DNA from: Serripes groenlandicus
Taxonomy: Eukaryota > Mollusca > Bivalvia > Cardiida > Cardiidae
DNA length: 64,000 nt
Assembly (NCBI GenBank): GCA_031761405.1
Contig: JASEVX010000003.1
Span: 113,959,831-114,023,830 of the forward strand
Reading direction: 5' to 3'
Shown here: positions 25,905-40,900 of the stretch, piece after piece
Position numbering within the stretch: the first letter of the stretch is position 1
How the letters are laid out: each line of letters starts with the position of its first letter
The notes under the pieces: generated by a model
What the model saw: only the letters and a program-made list of their open reading frames with translations
Databases searched by the model: none
Told to the model about the DNA's origin: nothing
Position numbers and translations under genes: made by a program

Positions 25905-28900
25905 TCTCTCTCTGTCTCTCTGTCTCTCTCTCTCTGTCTCTCTCTCCCCCCTCCCCCCCCCCCCCCCCCTCTCCTCTCCCCTCCTCTCCTCTCCTTTCCT
26001 CTCCTCTCCTCTCCTCTCCCTCTCCCTCTCCCTCTCCCTCTCCTTCCCTCTCCCTCTCCCTCTCCTTCCCTCTTCCTCTTCCTCTCCTCTCAACACAACA
26101 ATTTTCACCTCCCCTTATATATAGATGTCACATGTATGAAATATTATTTACGTAAACTTTACAGCCGATTACAACTTTATGTTTGGAATCAATTCATAAA
26201 TAATGGAGTTTATAAACCGGCCAAAAAAACACTGTCACTATAGTCCTCTGCTAGCCTCAACATGGGTGTCAACTGTCGCCATTATTGGTGTCTGTCTGAC
26301 CTTATAATGTAATGGTAGGGGCAGGTAACACCAGACAACCCCGTTCAGACGGCATCTGAGAAGGGGGTAAAGTCAAAAGTTAAATTGCTGCTTTCTTTTC
26401 TGATAATCAGAATGTTATGTAAGAGGGGTATTTTATGTTTTTGGCCGGATTGCTCTAGCAATTCGGGTCTATAGATTGGCTATGTCTGTCTGTCCGGAGG
26501 TCTGTATGTCAACATTTTGGTTAAAGTTTGAGGTTGAGGCATAATCTCAGCACTGGAAAGGGTTACAAACTTGAAACTTTGCCTGAAGGTAACCAGTAAC
26601 AAGTTCTATTGATTTCTATGGTTACTTTGAATTCCGGTCTATAGATTGGCGATGTCCGTCCGTCTGTCTGTCTGTCCGTCAATATTTTGGTTAAAGTTTC
26701 AGGTTGAGGCAAAATCTCAGCACTGGAAAGGGTACAAACTTGAAACTTTGCCTGAAGGTAACCAGTAACAAGTTCTATTGATTTCTATGGTTACTTTGAC
26801 CTTGACCTTGGTTTGTCGATTTTCAAGGTCAAATTGCCGACAATCCGGCGGTTTCTTGTTTAATACTTATTTGATTTCCAACCCCAATGTTGCTGCTGGC
26901 ACACTATAACATAGCACTGAAACTATTCTCATGGGTATCCACAACATTTGGTTTAACCCTTTCCCTCATATAGACGCTTTCCGACGCCTCTGCAGCAGAC
27001 GGCTTTTTGAAAACATAGTGACAAAAGAAGAAATTGCTCAAAACGAGCAATTTCTCCTTTTGCCACAATGTTTTCCACTTTTAGTCATAGGTTATCCATT
27101 CAATTATAGAGATTTTTCATTTTTTGACAAAATATATTCAAAGTCGTATACTGCAGATTTTTTGAAAGCATGGGGACAAAATAGGAAATTTCTCAAAACG
27201 AGCAATTTCTCCTTTCGTCACCATGTTTTCAACCCTATTCAATTATTATACTTTCATAGAAAGAGAATTCCCAAAGGTTTTCAGGTATGCAGGATTATTG
27301 TATGAGGGTTAAATGAGATTTAAGAGAGACAATGTGGAACAAAGACCAATGAACTTAGCCTTTTCTACAGGCAATTGAGGGATAAAAACCAAGGCAAAAA
27401 TCTTTACATGATTCTTGATTGTATTTCCAGGAACGTTCACGTGGAACCAGAGCACTGTATCAACTCAGACTACCCAACCAAAGTTACAAAACACGGCCAC
27501 AGTTCATGCTCATATCTCCTTTAATGATAGCTTGGCCGCCCTTAAAGCAGCCACGGAGTCGGAGGCGTTTGCTAACAATAGCCTGGATGAGGCACTAAAT
27601 ACTGTAAGGTTTTATCCTTGTTTAACCCCTTCCCACATACAGATACTATTTGAGGCCTCTTCAGCAGACCACCTTGAAAACAATGTGACAAAAGGAGAAA
27701 TTGCTCATGAAGAGCAATTTCCCTTTTGCCACAATGTTTTCAACTTCTTGCATCAATTATATTTTCATTTACAGAAATATTCCAATTTTTTTAGTCAAAA
27801 TAGTTTCAAAGTCTTCTGCTGCAGATTTGTTGTATATGAGAAAGGGTTAACCCCTTCCCACATACCTTAAATCGGAAGCTGAAGACTTTGGAAAATCTCT
27901 TTAAATGAATGGAGTGTTATTGAATAAAGTTGAACACATTGTGGCAAAATAAGATATTGCTAGTCTTATAGGGTATAAGCATTACTCTATCAAAATTTAA
28001 CTTAAAAATCATAAGTAACCAGACTTCTTTTCAAATAAGATAAAACCTTGCATCAATAAAAGAAAGCGCGTTGTGTTTAAATTAATACCTTTTGTCCGAA
28101 GACCATAACACTTTTGTGTTTACCGTATATAGACGTAATATATACATTTAGCGTGAGAACAGAAACTGTCCCTGTCTTTAACCTCCCTTTCCCTGAAATC
28201 TGATTCAAGATCATCCTTAAATCTCTATAAAAAAAAATGTTTTAAGAGAAATATGCAAGTCTCACACCTACCGTATATTCGCGGCCATAAGTCTACTTCG
28301 GCTATTAGTCAAGGGTCCATTTTGACCCCAATTTCGGTGGTTTTGAGGTTACTCTCAGCCATAAGTTGGGGGTCAACTTTTTAAAAATTTCGGACCAGTG
28401 CGCCCATTCACTCGATCAAAGCGAAGTCGACTTCGCCCAAAATCTCAGTCAAAGCGAAGTTGACTTCGCCGACAATTTTGTCATATCATCGGACACTGTT
28501 AAAATGATCACGGTCACGCACCATGTCAAATCGATTTATACAGTTCTCGATATACACAGTTGCGTAATCAGTAATTGACAACTGAGAGTGTATATCCATT
28601 AAAAGCTGAAGAATCGAATCATTTAACACACACAATGACGTAGAACCAATCAAAATCGTGCCCTTTAGTCCAATTTGCATAAAAAAAGAACCAATTGTCA
28701 TATCAAATATTATGACGCCCCCCTGATAAAACATTAAATACGTATCCGATGTAAATGAGATGGAAGTCGAATTATGTTTTAACCCTTTCAATAGTATAAA
28801 TAATATTGTGAATCTATTCATGGTTTAATGAGATAATCGTCTTCAATAATTGAGAAATTGAGAATTTTTCAGATATTTTTTTTAGGGGATTCATAATAAA

Positions 28901-31900
28901 TGCTGTAGCATGGGGGTGTCGTAATATTTGAAATTAACCAATCAAAAGACAATACCTCAATTCTACTTGTAAAGAGTGTGTATGTTTGGCCGATACAAAT
29001 AATTTACGTTCTTTATGATACTTACGACAGATTTCTTTACAAAATGCCCGAAATCTTTACACGGCGTGTAAAATGTAGCTTCATTAATAATATTTCGGCG
29101 ACTTTAGAACACAATGTTCAGATCGCAAACCCTATACAAATAATTTACGTTGTTTATGACACTTACGAAACTTTTTTTTTTTAATTTGACTGTCATTCAG
29201 TCATAAGTCGAGTCCCTGCTTCAACACCAAAATTTGAGTCTCAAAAATTCGTTTTTTTTAAAAAAAAAAAAATTATCCCCCAGCCATCACCCCACCACCA
29301 TTGTTTTTTCCCAAGCTTTCTGAGAATATGTCCTTAATATATATAAACTATGAAATAAAAATACAAATACAATTGTCTATAATGTATAAATACATTTTTG
29401 AATTTAGTAACTGTATATATCTCTTCCTTATTTTAAAAAAACAAATCTGCAGCAGTTAACTTAAAAAAGATCAGCCTTTCAATATACATTATGGAAAAGG
29501 AAGACAATTTGCGTTTGGAAAAATACTTCGTGTAAAATGTATTTAACGCTTATCATACTGCAAACAACTCTTAGAATACATCTGCAAACAGTATGGACCA
29601 ATAATAGATTGTACGCCTGTACAATGTATTAACCCTTTCCCTCATATAGACGCGTTCTGACGCCTCTGCAGCAGACAGCTTTTTGAAAACATAGTGACAA
29701 AAGAAGAAATTGCACAAAACGTGCAATTTCTCCTTTTGACACAATGTTATCCACTTTTAGTCATAGGTTATCCATTCAATTATGGAGATTTTCTATGTTT
29801 TTACAAAATACATTCAAAGTCGTCTGCTGCAGAATTGTCGTATGAGGGAAAGGGTTAAGGGTTTATTTTTGGTTTTGTGAAGAATTAAGCTTTGTGGAAT
29901 CTTAATTCTACATATCATCCTGTTCCCACATATAGACGCTTTTTGATACATCTGCAGCAGGTGACTTTGAAAGCATTGTGGTGGAAAGTTTTTTGCTGTA
30001 TTTTAAGATAATTATACCCCCTTCGAAGAAGAGGGGGAATATAGGAGTCACTGTGTCGGGCTGTCTGTCGGTCGGCCGGAAGCCATATTTTGTCCAGCCT
30101 ATTTCTTACAAACCACTGGGTGGAATTCAATAAAATTTTACATGAAGCTTCTATACCAAGAGGAGATGTGCATATCCTAAAGGGGTTACAATTGCATGTT
30201 ATTTTACAGAGTATTAACCCTTTTACTTATTAAGTTATGGTTTAGGTCAAGGTGCTGTTTAGGGGGTATTTATCATCTTCAGTGATAGTTCTAGTTCTGT
30301 CAATCATAGACAGTCTTCATATTTTGAAGATGTCTACTGTAGATTTGTTTTATGTGGGAGGGTTAAGTAAGTCAGTTTTATGTGGGAGGGTGAAGTAAGT
30401 CACTTTGTAACTATGAGATCTCTAAATCAAGGAGTTTGGTGTAAAGAAACACGTTGAAAGTGTTAATGAAAAGGTATCCATGATGTACTCAAAATATTTA
30501 TAAAAAAAAACATGACTACCAATCAATAATTGACATAGGTCTAGATCAGATAGAGCATTTGTTCTTTTCCCCCTCAATGTCTTCTTTATTACCCAAACAA
30601 ACCCTTTGTTCTGGGTGCACAAAAGAATCATCTCACAGTAAAGGATTTGAATTTTAAATAAGAATTATAGAACAAGAAATATGCCCTTTATCCCTTTCCA
30701 ACATACAACAAATGGGCGGGCTAAAATTGCTAAAGAGGAAAAAAATAAAATCAGGTGAGCGATCCAGGGCCATCATGGCCCTCTTTTTTGACAAAATATG
30801 TTTAAAATCTGCTGCAGAATTATCATATGAGGGAAAGGGCGCTTGGACCTCCCACTCCAGAAACAGTTGCCTTGATCACTAGGCTAATGGTATTATGAGA
30901 GGGAAAGCTAGAGCAATGATTTACAGGTTGTTTTACCTTTCTTTCCAGGCAATGAACTCTGAATACAAGCGTTTACAAGGGATTGTGAGTAAATTACCGA
31001 CGTCATTCCCGCTTCTAGATCCACGCCTACAACACATCATAACATTCATCGTTCATTGTCAATGTGCAGAAGAAATCATGAAGATGATATTGCTGGAGCA
31101 GTTCTCAGAAATATTCTGGGAACAGAATGAGAAGTAAATTTAGTTTTTCTTACTCAAAATTTTACCCATTTGTTAAAACATGTATATCAAAACAAATTTA
31201 AACCTTTTCATGTCTGATGTACAACTTTTAACACCAATGCAGGAGATCCTTTAACCCTTTCCCTTTTTGAAAACATAGTGACAAAAGAAGAAATTGCACA
31301 AAACGTGCAATTTCTCATTTTGCCACAATGTTTTCCACTTGTTGTCATAGGTTATCCATTCAATTATGGAGATTTTCTATGCTTTGACAAAATACGTTTA
31401 AATTCGTCTGCTGCAGAATTGTCGTATGACAAAGTTGCAGCAGACAACTTTCTAAACATCGTGACAAAAGTATGGGAGCTAGCTGTCTGTGAGAATTTAG
31501 TTATTAAAAATAGTTAAAATATTTTGTTCAAATTTTAGCCCCAGGGTGAAAAATGGTCCCATTTGAGGTAATGTGTTTTACATGGACTTGTATAAAGAAA
31601 AACTTTAGGCCATTGATACTTTGCATGTAGCTTTATTAGTGGAGTTGTATAGGAAAAGCATTACAAATCTTGTCTAAAAGGTGATATTTGTAATACAACT
31701 TTGCTTAGTTGACCTCTTCCAAGATTTGTCATAATGACCTTGTTTTACATAGACTCATATAGGTAAGAACTTTAAAATTATTCCTGTCCATCTGGTATGA
31801 ATGTTCCTTTAAATAGTTGTCCTTCTACTGAGATTGTTCAAATTATTTTGATAGATTTGTTAAACGTGGCCACCAGCGTGCGTTGCTAGTTTTCCTCATA

Positions 31901-34900
31901 TGTATAGACAAAGAACACTGAAAAACGTCTTTAGATTTAATTAAATCAGGTGAGCGATATAGCACCTTCATGGTCCTCTTGTATATATATATACTTTTAT
32001 AGAAAGGGTTTACAATATTTTTGAAAGACATTAGTGAACGGATAAGTTTTATTTTAGAGTGAAGAGGTTGAAGACACATGCTGGACAAAGTGTGAAACAG
32101 ATCCTGGCTGAAGAAGGAGATTCTGTGATTAAAAGACATTCTGTAAGTTTTTATACTTGATTGTCTTATTCTAAACTCATAACCCTTTCCCATCTACAAC
32201 AAATATGCAGCGGAAGGCTTTGAAAACATCTTGTCAACAAGGGGAAAAATATCCGTAAGTGGGCTGTCAATCCAGGGGTTGTTAATTTCGAATCCCAGCT
32301 TGACATATCTCACTGCGACATGCGTCTTACACTAATGGGCTAACAGTCTATGTGGAAAAGCAGCCAGTTGATTGGTAAGTATGTTGTGTGGAGTTCTAGT
32401 TTGAGAAAACCAGGAAATTCACGAGTAGTAACTGGCTGCCATGATATTACTGAAAAATTTGTTGAAAATGGCGTTAAACCCTAATCTATCAATCAATCAT
32501 TAACCCTTTCCCTTATATAGACGCTTTCTGACGCCTCTGCAGCAGATGGCTTTTAGAAAACATGGTGACAAAAGAAGAAATTGCACAAAACGTGCAATTT
32601 CTCCCTTTGCCACAATGTTTTCCACTTTTTGTCATAGGTTATCCATTAAATTATAGAGATTTTTCTACGTTTTGACAGAATACGTTCAATCTCGTCTGCT
32701 ACAGAATTGCAGTATGAGGGAAAGGGTTAACAATAGGAAATGTGCATATTATCAACATGTTCCAGTTCTATTATTTGTCACAGAGATGTTGTCTTTTTAA
32801 TTTCTTTCCGTACCACCTTTGTTTAAGCTATTTCTCGGCAACAATTCAATTATTGCCTTTTTATATAAAATGACCTAGGATAATTCCTGTTTGGCATATT
32901 TCTCAACAACCACCAGTTCGAATTCAATGATAATTATTGGGGAACTTCACTCACAAGAGCAGATATGCCTATCATCACCATGTTTTCACAGAATTATGGC
33001 CCTTTGAATTGAAATATAGTAGGACATTGGACTATTTGTGTCCAGGCTATTTCACGGAAACCACCATTCTGAATTCAATGATTCTTAATGGGAAGCTTCA
33101 TTTATAAGAGGAGCTGGGCATGTTATCAATGTGTTACAATTCAAACATCAACCTCATTAACCCTTTCCCTCATACGACAATTCTGCAGCAGACGACTTTG
33201 AACGTATTTTGTCAAAAAATGGAAAATCTCTTTAATTGAATGGATAACCTATGACAAAAAGTGGAAAACATTGTGGCAAAAGGAGAAATTGCACGTTTTG
33301 TGCAATTTCTTCTTTTGTCACTTTGTTTTCAAAAAAGCTGTCTGCTGTAGGGGCGTCAGAAAGCGTCTATATGAGGGGAAGGGTTAATACACTCATTATA
33401 TACATTTTATCATATAGGTGGAATAACTATTTCCACTTTTGTACTTGCATTTCTTACTATTTACTTACTTATGGCCAATAGATTTTGCTACATATGATAT
33501 ATTGTAGCACCATTCTTATGTCCTTGCTATACTTGGGGGAGCATCCATCCGTTTTAGCAATGTCTTGTTGTCCTATCACTTGTGCCCTTTGACTTTCCTA
33601 AACTGTTTAGAAGACTTTATTGCAAATCTCCAGTACTAATATGCTGTTTCGGTTGACAGTGTCAAGTCAGTCCTTGCAGTTTTTTCCTCACTCTTGATCA
33701 TAATTTTTCGCTTCATTAGCAGTTACACACTTGCTACAATACCATCACTCAAATGATTAATTAAGGACCATCTAGGTTCTCTTGCTCTTTTGAAAATTAT
33801 TTCAAATTTAATACTTTTCGGTAGAGTTGCGAAACAACATAAAAAAATCCTCTGTAACACCAACTCTACCAATAATCAGTATGCCAAAAATATAGTGCAA
33901 AAATGCTTTTGAATAAAGAAAGCAAACATAGGCAAAAGTTAAAAGAGACATAAAGAAACACTTATTCTCCAGCTAAATCTGAATTTTGTACACACACTGT
34001 TCTCACCTGTAACCCTTTGTTCACTCTATCAAGAGAAATAGTTGAACAAGTATAAAATATTTATCACTGACAAAGAAGATTTGTTTGTGATATTTTGTAA
34101 GAAATTTACGCTTGCAGAGGCATTTGCAGCTGACAACTTTTGTAAAAACAATGTGGCAAAAGGAGACATTGCTCATAACATTTATGACCTAGGAAATGGT
34201 CTGATGCATTATTACTAGTCCGTCTTTTTGTGGTTTTTTGTTATCAAACTTTAATATGCACTTCATCTTTTTTGTATCCTCCACTTCCGCTTAAACCTTT
34301 CCCACATGCAACAAAATTGTAGCAGACTACTTTGAAAACAACTGGAAAAAATAGGTAAAATCTCTTTATATAAAAGTTAAATTTTGGAATAAAGTTGAAA
34401 ACATTGTGACAAAGGGTTATTAACAATTTCTCTTTTTGTCACAATCTTTTCAAAAGATGTCTGCTGCATCATAAAGCGTCTATATTTGGGAAAGGTGTTA
34501 AACAATCGCAATTCTACCTTCAGTAAGTTCATTACTCTGATTCATTCAGAGTTATCTGAAGAAGTTAAGTGAGTAATTATCCCTTCAATCATGCTAAATT
34601 GTAATAATGGACTTGTCCAGGTTTGCATTGAGAAGAATCCATAGCAAATTTGAGAAATAACTGAGTCCTTTGCAGTTCAATGTTTTCAACTGTATTTGAT
34701 AACTAAACTATCATATTATATAGAAAGATTTTCCATGTCATGATCTCAAAGCCATCTGCTGCAGATTTGTTGGTAGTGGGAACAGGTTAAGGATTGCTCT
34801 CTATTTAGATTTTTCAAGACTACGTTACTTATTGTGTACTACAGGTTTATATACTCAATCTTTTATAAGAACTCGGGATATAACTGTAAAACCAAGCAAC

Positions 34901-37900
34901 AAAATGCCACATATAACAAATCTGAAGCAGACAACTTTGAAAACATTCAGTCAAAAATAAGGAAACTCTCTATAAATGAAAGACCAATTATTGAATAAAG
35001 TTGAAGTTTTAAATAGTCTTCTGCTGCAGAGGCATCCAAAAATGTCTATTTGTTAATTAATGCAATTTTTAGAGTCATAAAAACTATTATTTCTTTCAGT
35101 TTTGGCATGAAACTTACCAGATGTATAGAAAAACAGTTGCCATGTTTATTAAAGGTGTAAACGTTTACTTAGAAGAAAAGTAAGTTGGCAGCTTGAATAT
35201 TTTATATTTTGACTGTTATTCATTATTATTATATTTCTCTCTGATGAAAAATCTGTTGCTGAATTCCGACACTCATATTAAATATCAGGCAGAATTCAGC
35301 ACATTGCCTATAGTTTGTTTTTCTTTGACAGCCACGTTGGTATAGTGGTAGCGTCAGCCTTGGTAGGGGGAGGTTGCGGCTTGGTCATATCACTTTAATA
35401 TGGTAGGAATTACTTTCCCTCCTTGGCACTCAGGATTGTGCGGATTAGCATTTAGACAGACTCACAAGTGTTATAATAAATGGACTAGTAGTACTGGTCA
35501 ACTGGTAAAGTAAATACAGGTGTAAAAAGTTTAAACAGAGGTAAAATAGATACATAGGTATTTTAAATACAAGAGGTACAGTAAATACAGGTGTAAAGTA
35601 AATACAGAGTATGGAGGTACAGTAAATACAGGTGTAAAGTAAATACAGAGTATGGAGGTACAGTAAATACAGAGGTAAAGTAAAGACCGTGGTAAACTAA
35701 ATACAGAGATTAAAAACTAGATCATTAGGTCAAATTGAACGAACTCTGGAGACTGCATTATTAACTTGAGCATGTTGAAAATTTGTCTGAATAATTGTCT
35801 TGATGATATCTAGGCCAAGCTCAAATATGGGTCATGTTGGGTTTAAACTACGTCACTAGGTTAATTTGAAGAAAAATGTAACTAACACTCTGGAAGACAC
35901 ACTTATAATTTGAGCATGTTAATCCCCTTTTGCCACTACGTCCCGGGTTGGATCCCCAGTCACGGCACTACGGTCATGGTGGAAGGCACATTTCCTAGCC
36001 TAGTACTGGTTTGTTTACCCAGGGATCATGAATAAGTGAACTGTCGCTGTGATATAACTGAAATAATGTTGAAAACAGCGTAAAACCCCAATAAATAAAT
36101 AAATACTTTCCAAATAAATTGTTTGCCTATTCTAAAAAGACAAATAACGCTAGCCACATTGTCTTTTGGCAGATCTGAGGTTCAAACTCGTCTTTACTGG
36201 CTGAGCTATCCAACTTGAAATCAGGCTTTCAGTGTTTCTAACCAGAAGATTTTTTTCCTTTCAGATATGAACTTGCCTTGCCCTATTTAGTACATTCACA
36301 TTTACTATCAGAGGAACTGAGAAAGAACAGACATAAGAATGCAGGGCTTGCAGATCCTAAAATTAGTGCTTTCTTCTTGCGTCAAACATTACTGGTAAGG
36401 TTTTTACTTTTATTGTGTCACCCTGCGTAGCATGGTAGGCACTTAAGGCTTACTTTTTTTAGATCACCTAGAGCCAAAGGCTCAAGGTGAGCTATTCTGA
36501 TCACTTTTTGTCCGTCTTACGTCGTCCGTCGTCGTCCGTCGTTAACATTTAGATCATCTCCTCCTTAACCACTTGACCAATTTCAACCAAACTTCACAGG
36601 AATGTTCCTTTGGTGAACCTCTTTAAAAATTGTTCAAAGATTTAAATTCCATCGAGAACTTTGGTTGCCGCGGCAACAGAAAAGGGGAAAATTGCCAAAT
36701 CTTAAAAAATCTTCTTGTCCAAAAGTACTGGCCCGATTTAAAAATTATTTTGCACAAATGTTCCTTGGGGTACCCTCTACCAAGATTGTTCAAATATTTC
36801 CGATCCGTTGAAAAACATGGCCGCCAGGGGGCGGAGCTTATTTTCCTTATATGTGCATTGTTAAAACTTTAAAAATCTTCTTGTCCAGAAGTACTGGCCC
36901 GATTTGACAATTATTTTGCACAAATGTACATTGGGGCACCCTTTACCAAGATTGTTCAAAAATTTCCGATCGGTTGAAAAACATGGCCGCCAGGGGGCGG
37001 AGCCTGTTTTCCTTATATGTGCATTGTTAAAATTTTAAAAATCTTCTTGTCAAAAAGTACTGGCCCGATTTGAAAATTGTTTTGCACAAATGTTCCTTGG
37101 GGCACCCTTTACGAAGATTGTTCAAATATTTCCGATCCGTTGAAAAACATGGCCGCCAGGGCGTGGAACTTGTTTTCCTTATATGTGCATTGTTAAAACT
37201 TAAAAAATCTTCTTGTCCAAAAGTACTGGCCCGATTTGAAAATTATTTTCCACAAATGTTGATTGGGGCACCCTTTACCAAGATTGTTCAAATATTTCCG
37301 ATCGATTGAAAAACATGGCCGCCAGGGGGTGGAGCCTGTTTTCCTTATATGTGCATTGTTAAAATTTTAAAAATCTTCTTGTCAAAAAGTACTGGCCCAA
37401 TTTGAAAATTATTTTGCACAAATGTTCCTTGGGGCACCCTTTACCAAGATTGTTCAAATATTCCCGATCCGTTGAAAAACATGGCCGCCAGGGCGCGGAG
37501 CTTGTTTTCCTTATACGTGCATTGTTAAAACTTAAAAAAACTTCTTGTCCAAAAGTACTGGCCCGATTTGAAAATTATTTTCCACAAATGTTCATTGGGG
37601 CACCCTTTACCTAGATTGTTCAAATATTTCCGATCGGTTGAAAAACATGGCCGCCAGGGGGCGGAGCCTGTTTTCCTTATATGTGCATTGTTAAAATTTT
37701 AAAAATCTTCTTGACCAAAAGTACTGGCCCGATTTGAAAATTATTTTGCACAAATGTTCCTTGGGGCACCCTTTACCAAGATTGTTCAAATATTTCCGAT
37801 CCGTTGAAAAACATGGCCGCCAGGGGGCGAAGCTTGTTTTCCTTCTACGTGCATTGTTAAAACTTAAAAAATCTTCTTGTCCAAAAGTACTGGCCCGATT

Positions 37901-40900
37901 TGAAAATTATTTTCCACAAATGTTCATTGGGGCACCCTTTACCAAGATTGTTCAAATATTTCCGATCGGTTGAAAAACATGGCCGCCAGGGGGCGGAGCC
38001 TGTTTTCCTTATATGTGCATTGTTAAAATTTTAAAAATCTTCTTGACCAAAAGTACTGGCCCGATTTGAAAATTATTTTGCACAAATGTTCCTTGGGGCA
38101 CCCTTTACCAAGATTGTTCAAATATTTCCGATCGGTTGAAAAACATGGCCGCCAGGAGGAGGAGCTTGGTTTTTTTTTGTTAAAATTTTAAAAATCTTCT
38201 TGTCCAAAAGTACTGGCCCAATTTGAAAATTATTTTGCACAAATGTTTCTTGGGGCACCCTTTACCAAGATTGTTCAAATATTTCCGATCGGTTGAAAAA
38301 CATGGCCGCCAGGGTTGCTGCAGCATCAGAAAGGGGGCAAAATGTCCAAGCTTTAAAAGTTCTTGTCTGATATTAAGGAAATTGAATATAAATCCTACTT
38401 CAGTGATCCTCTACATTTAATTTGTTCAAGCTGTTTTGATTAGTTACAAAATCATAGCAACCTCGCGTCATCACAAAAGGGGTAAATTGAACTTTTAGCT
38501 ACAAATGACAACTCCTACCATTCCACTTGACCAATTTCAATGTTACTTCACAGGAATGTTCCTTTGATGGTCCTCTTTCAAAATTGTTCAAATACTTGCA
38601 TTCTGTGTAGAACCTTTGTTGCTGCAGCATCAGAAATTGAGAAAGCTCTTGTTAGATTTCAAGATAAAAATGGACTATTTCCACTCCTTGCAGTTTCATT
38701 TGAACTCCTGATCAAATTTTCACAGATATTTGCAGTTAAATATTTGCTTCTAATTAACTATCATTCAGGTGATCGATTTTAGGGCCATCTTGGCCCTCTT
38801 GTTTTGTTCGGCGTCTGTCTGTCCGTCACATTTTTTTGTCACACTTTGTCTGTCTGTCTGAACGTCACCCTTTTTCGTCACACTTTCAATGAGCAGGTGC
38901 AGGTGACACACTTCCTCCGCGGAGCACTCCATTCTAGACTGATACAACAACTTCAGACACCTGTGCAGCAAGTGACTTTGGATCAATGTACTGTCCTTAT
39001 TGGAAATGACTCAAATGTTCCTTGGATGACCTTCTTTCAAGATTTTTCAAATTATTCTGATAGATCTATTGAAAAACATACCACAATGGCGCGAGGTTCT
39101 TTTTCCTATTATGTATATAGTAAAAACTTTAAAAATCTTTATTTACAAAAGAACTGGCCCAATTTGAAAATAATTTGTTCACAAATGTTCCTTGGGTGAG
39201 CCTGATTATCCTGATCCTTTGAAAAGTATGACCTACAGGGGGTGTAATTTTTTTTCCATATATATATAGAGTAAAAACAGTGAATTCTTTTGAAGTTCTT
39301 TGTATCAGATGAGCAATATAGGACCATCATGGTACTCTTGTTTCATGTTGAATTACCCCACATACCTTAAAAATCAAATTACTCCAAAAGTAGCACTTTC
39401 CAACATTAATCATTATTGTTTCAGGCAAACATACAGTCTAGTTCAAAATAATGGGTTTAGTCTTATGATCATTGTACTGTCCTTCGTGATGGCTGGATAC
39501 CACTTGCATCCAAATATCTCCACAATTATAGTATTAATAATTTGTATTGTTATTATTTTTTATCTCAAAATGAATGTGTTGTATTTGATGATTTTACTTT
39601 TATGTTGTAATGTTCTTGCGTCGGCATCATAAAATAATGAGTTTTCAGGCAAACATACAGTCTAGTTCAAAATAATGGGTTTTGCTTGAGGGCCAAAAAA
39701 ATCCCTTATCCCTTTCCCTCTTATAGACGCTTTCTGACGCCTCTGCAGCAGACGGCTTTTTGAAAACATAGTGACAAAAGAAGAAATTGCACAAAACGTG
39801 CAATTTTTCCTTTTGCCACAATGTTTTCCACTTTTTGTCATAGGTTATCCTTTCAGTTATAGAGATTTTTCACTTTTTGACAAAATAAGTTCAAAGTCGT
39901 CTGCTGCAGAATTGTCGTATGAGGTAAAGGGTTTAAGTAAACACATTAGTTTTATGTGTTGCATTAGTCAGAATAGCATACCAGGTAAATGGTTGAACTG
40001 TAAAATATTTGTTTCAGCATATAAACGACACAGTTACACAGAATTTTGAGGATCAGCAAGAAGTTACAGAGTTGTTACATCAGATGTGCACACTGGTACT
40101 GCCATGTTTACAAGCCCTAGCTCAGTCCGAGTACCAGGATGATGTTGCAGCCGTAGAGGACATACGAGGAAAGTGGTGCTCTTTTCTCGGAAAAGAAATA
40201 GGAGGTAAAAAGCAGAAAAGCATCTTGAAACAATGTTATGCTTTATTCATTCTTATTGGTTACTACCAGCCACTTCCCACGTATAACAAATATGCGGCAG
40301 ATGACTTTAAAAATGTCTAAGCATATATATAAACAAAACAAAAGCTATAAATGAAAGTATTATTTTTTAATAGTGTTGAAAATATTAACCCTTTCCCTCA
40401 TATAGACACTTTCTGACGCCTCTACAGCAGACGGCTTTTTGAAAACATAGTGACAAAAGAAGAAATTGCACAAAACGTGCAATTTCTCTTTTTGTCAGAA
40501 TGTTTTCCACTTTTTGTCATAGGTTATCCATTCAATTATGGGGATACTCCATTTTTCGACAAAATACGTTCAAAGTCGTCTGCTGCAGAATTGCCGTATG
40601 GGGGAAAGGGTTAAGACAAAAGGAGAAATTGCTCATTTTGAGCATTTTGAGCAATTTATCCTTTTGTCAGAATGTTTTCCAGAATCATCTACTGCAAATG
40701 AGTCAAAATGCCTCTACAAGTGGGAAAGTGTTAACTCCCAACAAAGCCATCTGGAGTAGATTCAGCATCACTGGCTTGTGTGTTGTGCAAGAATTTTTGT
40801 GTTGACATTTTAGAGAAAAATGTACTACTCTGGACAATCAAACTTGGCAGAGCGATATATATCCTTGTGATTCTCAGGGTCAGAGGAGTCTATCAAAATT

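Larger units (their letters stand above)
22896..26243 (+). pseudogene. Decayed non-LTR retrotransposon reverse transcriptase, split by nested elements
   Basis: Left part 22896-23300 encodes [20 protein letters not shown], then [10 protein letters not shown] and [16 protein letters not shown], the RT palm motifs of jockey/CR1-like LINEs. Frames shift (about 23020, 23165), and the catalytic FADD is FADN here. The right part resumes after 25093 with [53 protein letters not shown] and later [22 protein letters not shown] microsatellite replaces sequence at 25836-26093. Several stops and frameshifts; a dead copy. 5' ORF1 and endonuclease are missing. Confidence 0.88.

Noticed and set aside
25653..26243. 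196-codon plus-strand ORF with a Ser/Leu-rich centre
   Set aside because: It joins the decayed LINE C-terminus to a CT microsatellite; the low-complexity centre is not a protein domain.
28978..29184. 68-codon ORF with internal repeat [30 protein letters not shown]
   Set aside because: The internal similarity reflects a DNA direct repeat in an unclassified segment; no start context, splice sites or homology support it.
36630..38420. Repeated 60-80 codon ORFs containing [22 protein letters not shown]
   Set aside because: One ORF per 166-bp (or 332-bp) monomer of a non-autonomous element; frames change with indels and there is no host homology.
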